From an uncultured Clostridia bacterium (GTDB lineage Bacteria; Bacillota; Clostridia; TANB77; CAG-508): a stretch of DNA of 55,074 bases. Position 1 is the stretch's first letter, and each line of letters opens with the position of its first letter. The translations under genes were made by a program, and so were the position numbers. Location: assembly GCA_944387405.1 (NCBI GenBank), contig CALXET010000008.1:1-55074 (forward strand), given 5' to 3'. Shown here piece by piece: positions 55,023 through 55,074 of this stretch. Below the pieces are notes generated by a model, which was not told the DNA's origin, made no database searches, and saw nothing but the letters and a program-made list of their open reading frames with translations.

Positions 55023-55074
55023 CTATTCTCCTTCTAAATTTATTGAACAAGCTGATTTTGACATTTCAAAATCA
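55023..55074 (-). CDS. C-terminus of an unknown gene cut by the window edge
   Basis: Minus-strand frame from the edge: DFEMSKSACSINLEGE, then TAG at 55025-55023. It is open to the edge and its last codons contain the ribosome site of the downstream gene, so an operon partner is likely. Only 16 residues are visible. Confidence 0.4.
   Translation of the reverse strand, partial: DFEMSKSACSINLEGE

Overview
This is a 55 kb piece of a very AT-rich, endospore-forming Firmicutes chromosome, most likely an uncultured gut-type clostridium. The evidence is a clostridial cell-wall/division cluster (mraZ, rsmH, ftsL, spoVD, murE, mraY, ftsW/spoVE, murG), sporulation genes (sigG, a SpoIVFA/SpoIVFB-like pair, ymxH, a Spo0E-like phosphatase), anaerobic metabolism (nrdD/nrdG, reverse rubrerythrin), a meso-DAP wall (DNPR motif in MurE, dapL, dapF) and A+T-biased codons with AGA as the main arginine codon.

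Layout. 1-468: three tandem SigA-type promoters firing left off the edge, probably the leader of an rRNA operon. 469-11715 (minus): topA and the mraZ-to-murG cluster, without murF or murD. 12050-18340: PH-domain protein, SPFH/Tim44-like envelope module, clpB. 18486-18656: one GC-rich orphan ORF with a strong terminator. 18769-24597: metallo-beta-lactamase proteins, nfo, AlkD-like protein, sortase, dapL. 24766-28179: sporulation block. 28179-32163: GDSL hydrolase, rubrerythrin, dapF, rsmA. 32248-42856: second PASTA PBP, hslO, DnaJ-like protein, M14 peptidase, LPDTG surface protein, RNase Z-like protein, SDR, patatin, MscS. 42988-46752: spo0E-like gene, two M16 peptidases, yqeY, rpsU. 46941-49794: nrdG and nrdD. 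50398-54345: ABC exporter with two paralogous permeases.

The main discovery is a recoding signal. Five conserved genes (rsmH, ftsW, a PASTA PBP, an RNase Z-like protein and an ABC ATPase) are each split by one extra base, and in every case the base is the C of an in-frame CGG codon. Skipping that C lets the next codon be read as GGN (Gly), which restores the conserved protein, including the Walker A motif of the ATPase and the SAM-binding GGAGH motif of RsmH. I checked by eye every CGG in the coding strands of about 54 genes. No native-composition gene has an in-frame CGG read as an ordinary codon. The only other one is in the GC-rich orphan ORF. No frameshift occurs at any other sequence. 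This fits a genome in which CGG is unassigned and read by +1 frameshifting (or as a four-base CGGN codon for Gly), not random sequencing error. The tRNA genes that would settle it lie outside this window.

Secondary points: a three-repeat MraZ operator; a long rsmH leader with an iterated TCTTTTGTA motif (TACAAAAGA in the mRNA) and a 16-bp perfect hairpin; Spo0A-box-like sites before the spo0E gene; a terminator inside the division cluster; and several terminator hairpins that start at, or overlap, the stop codon.
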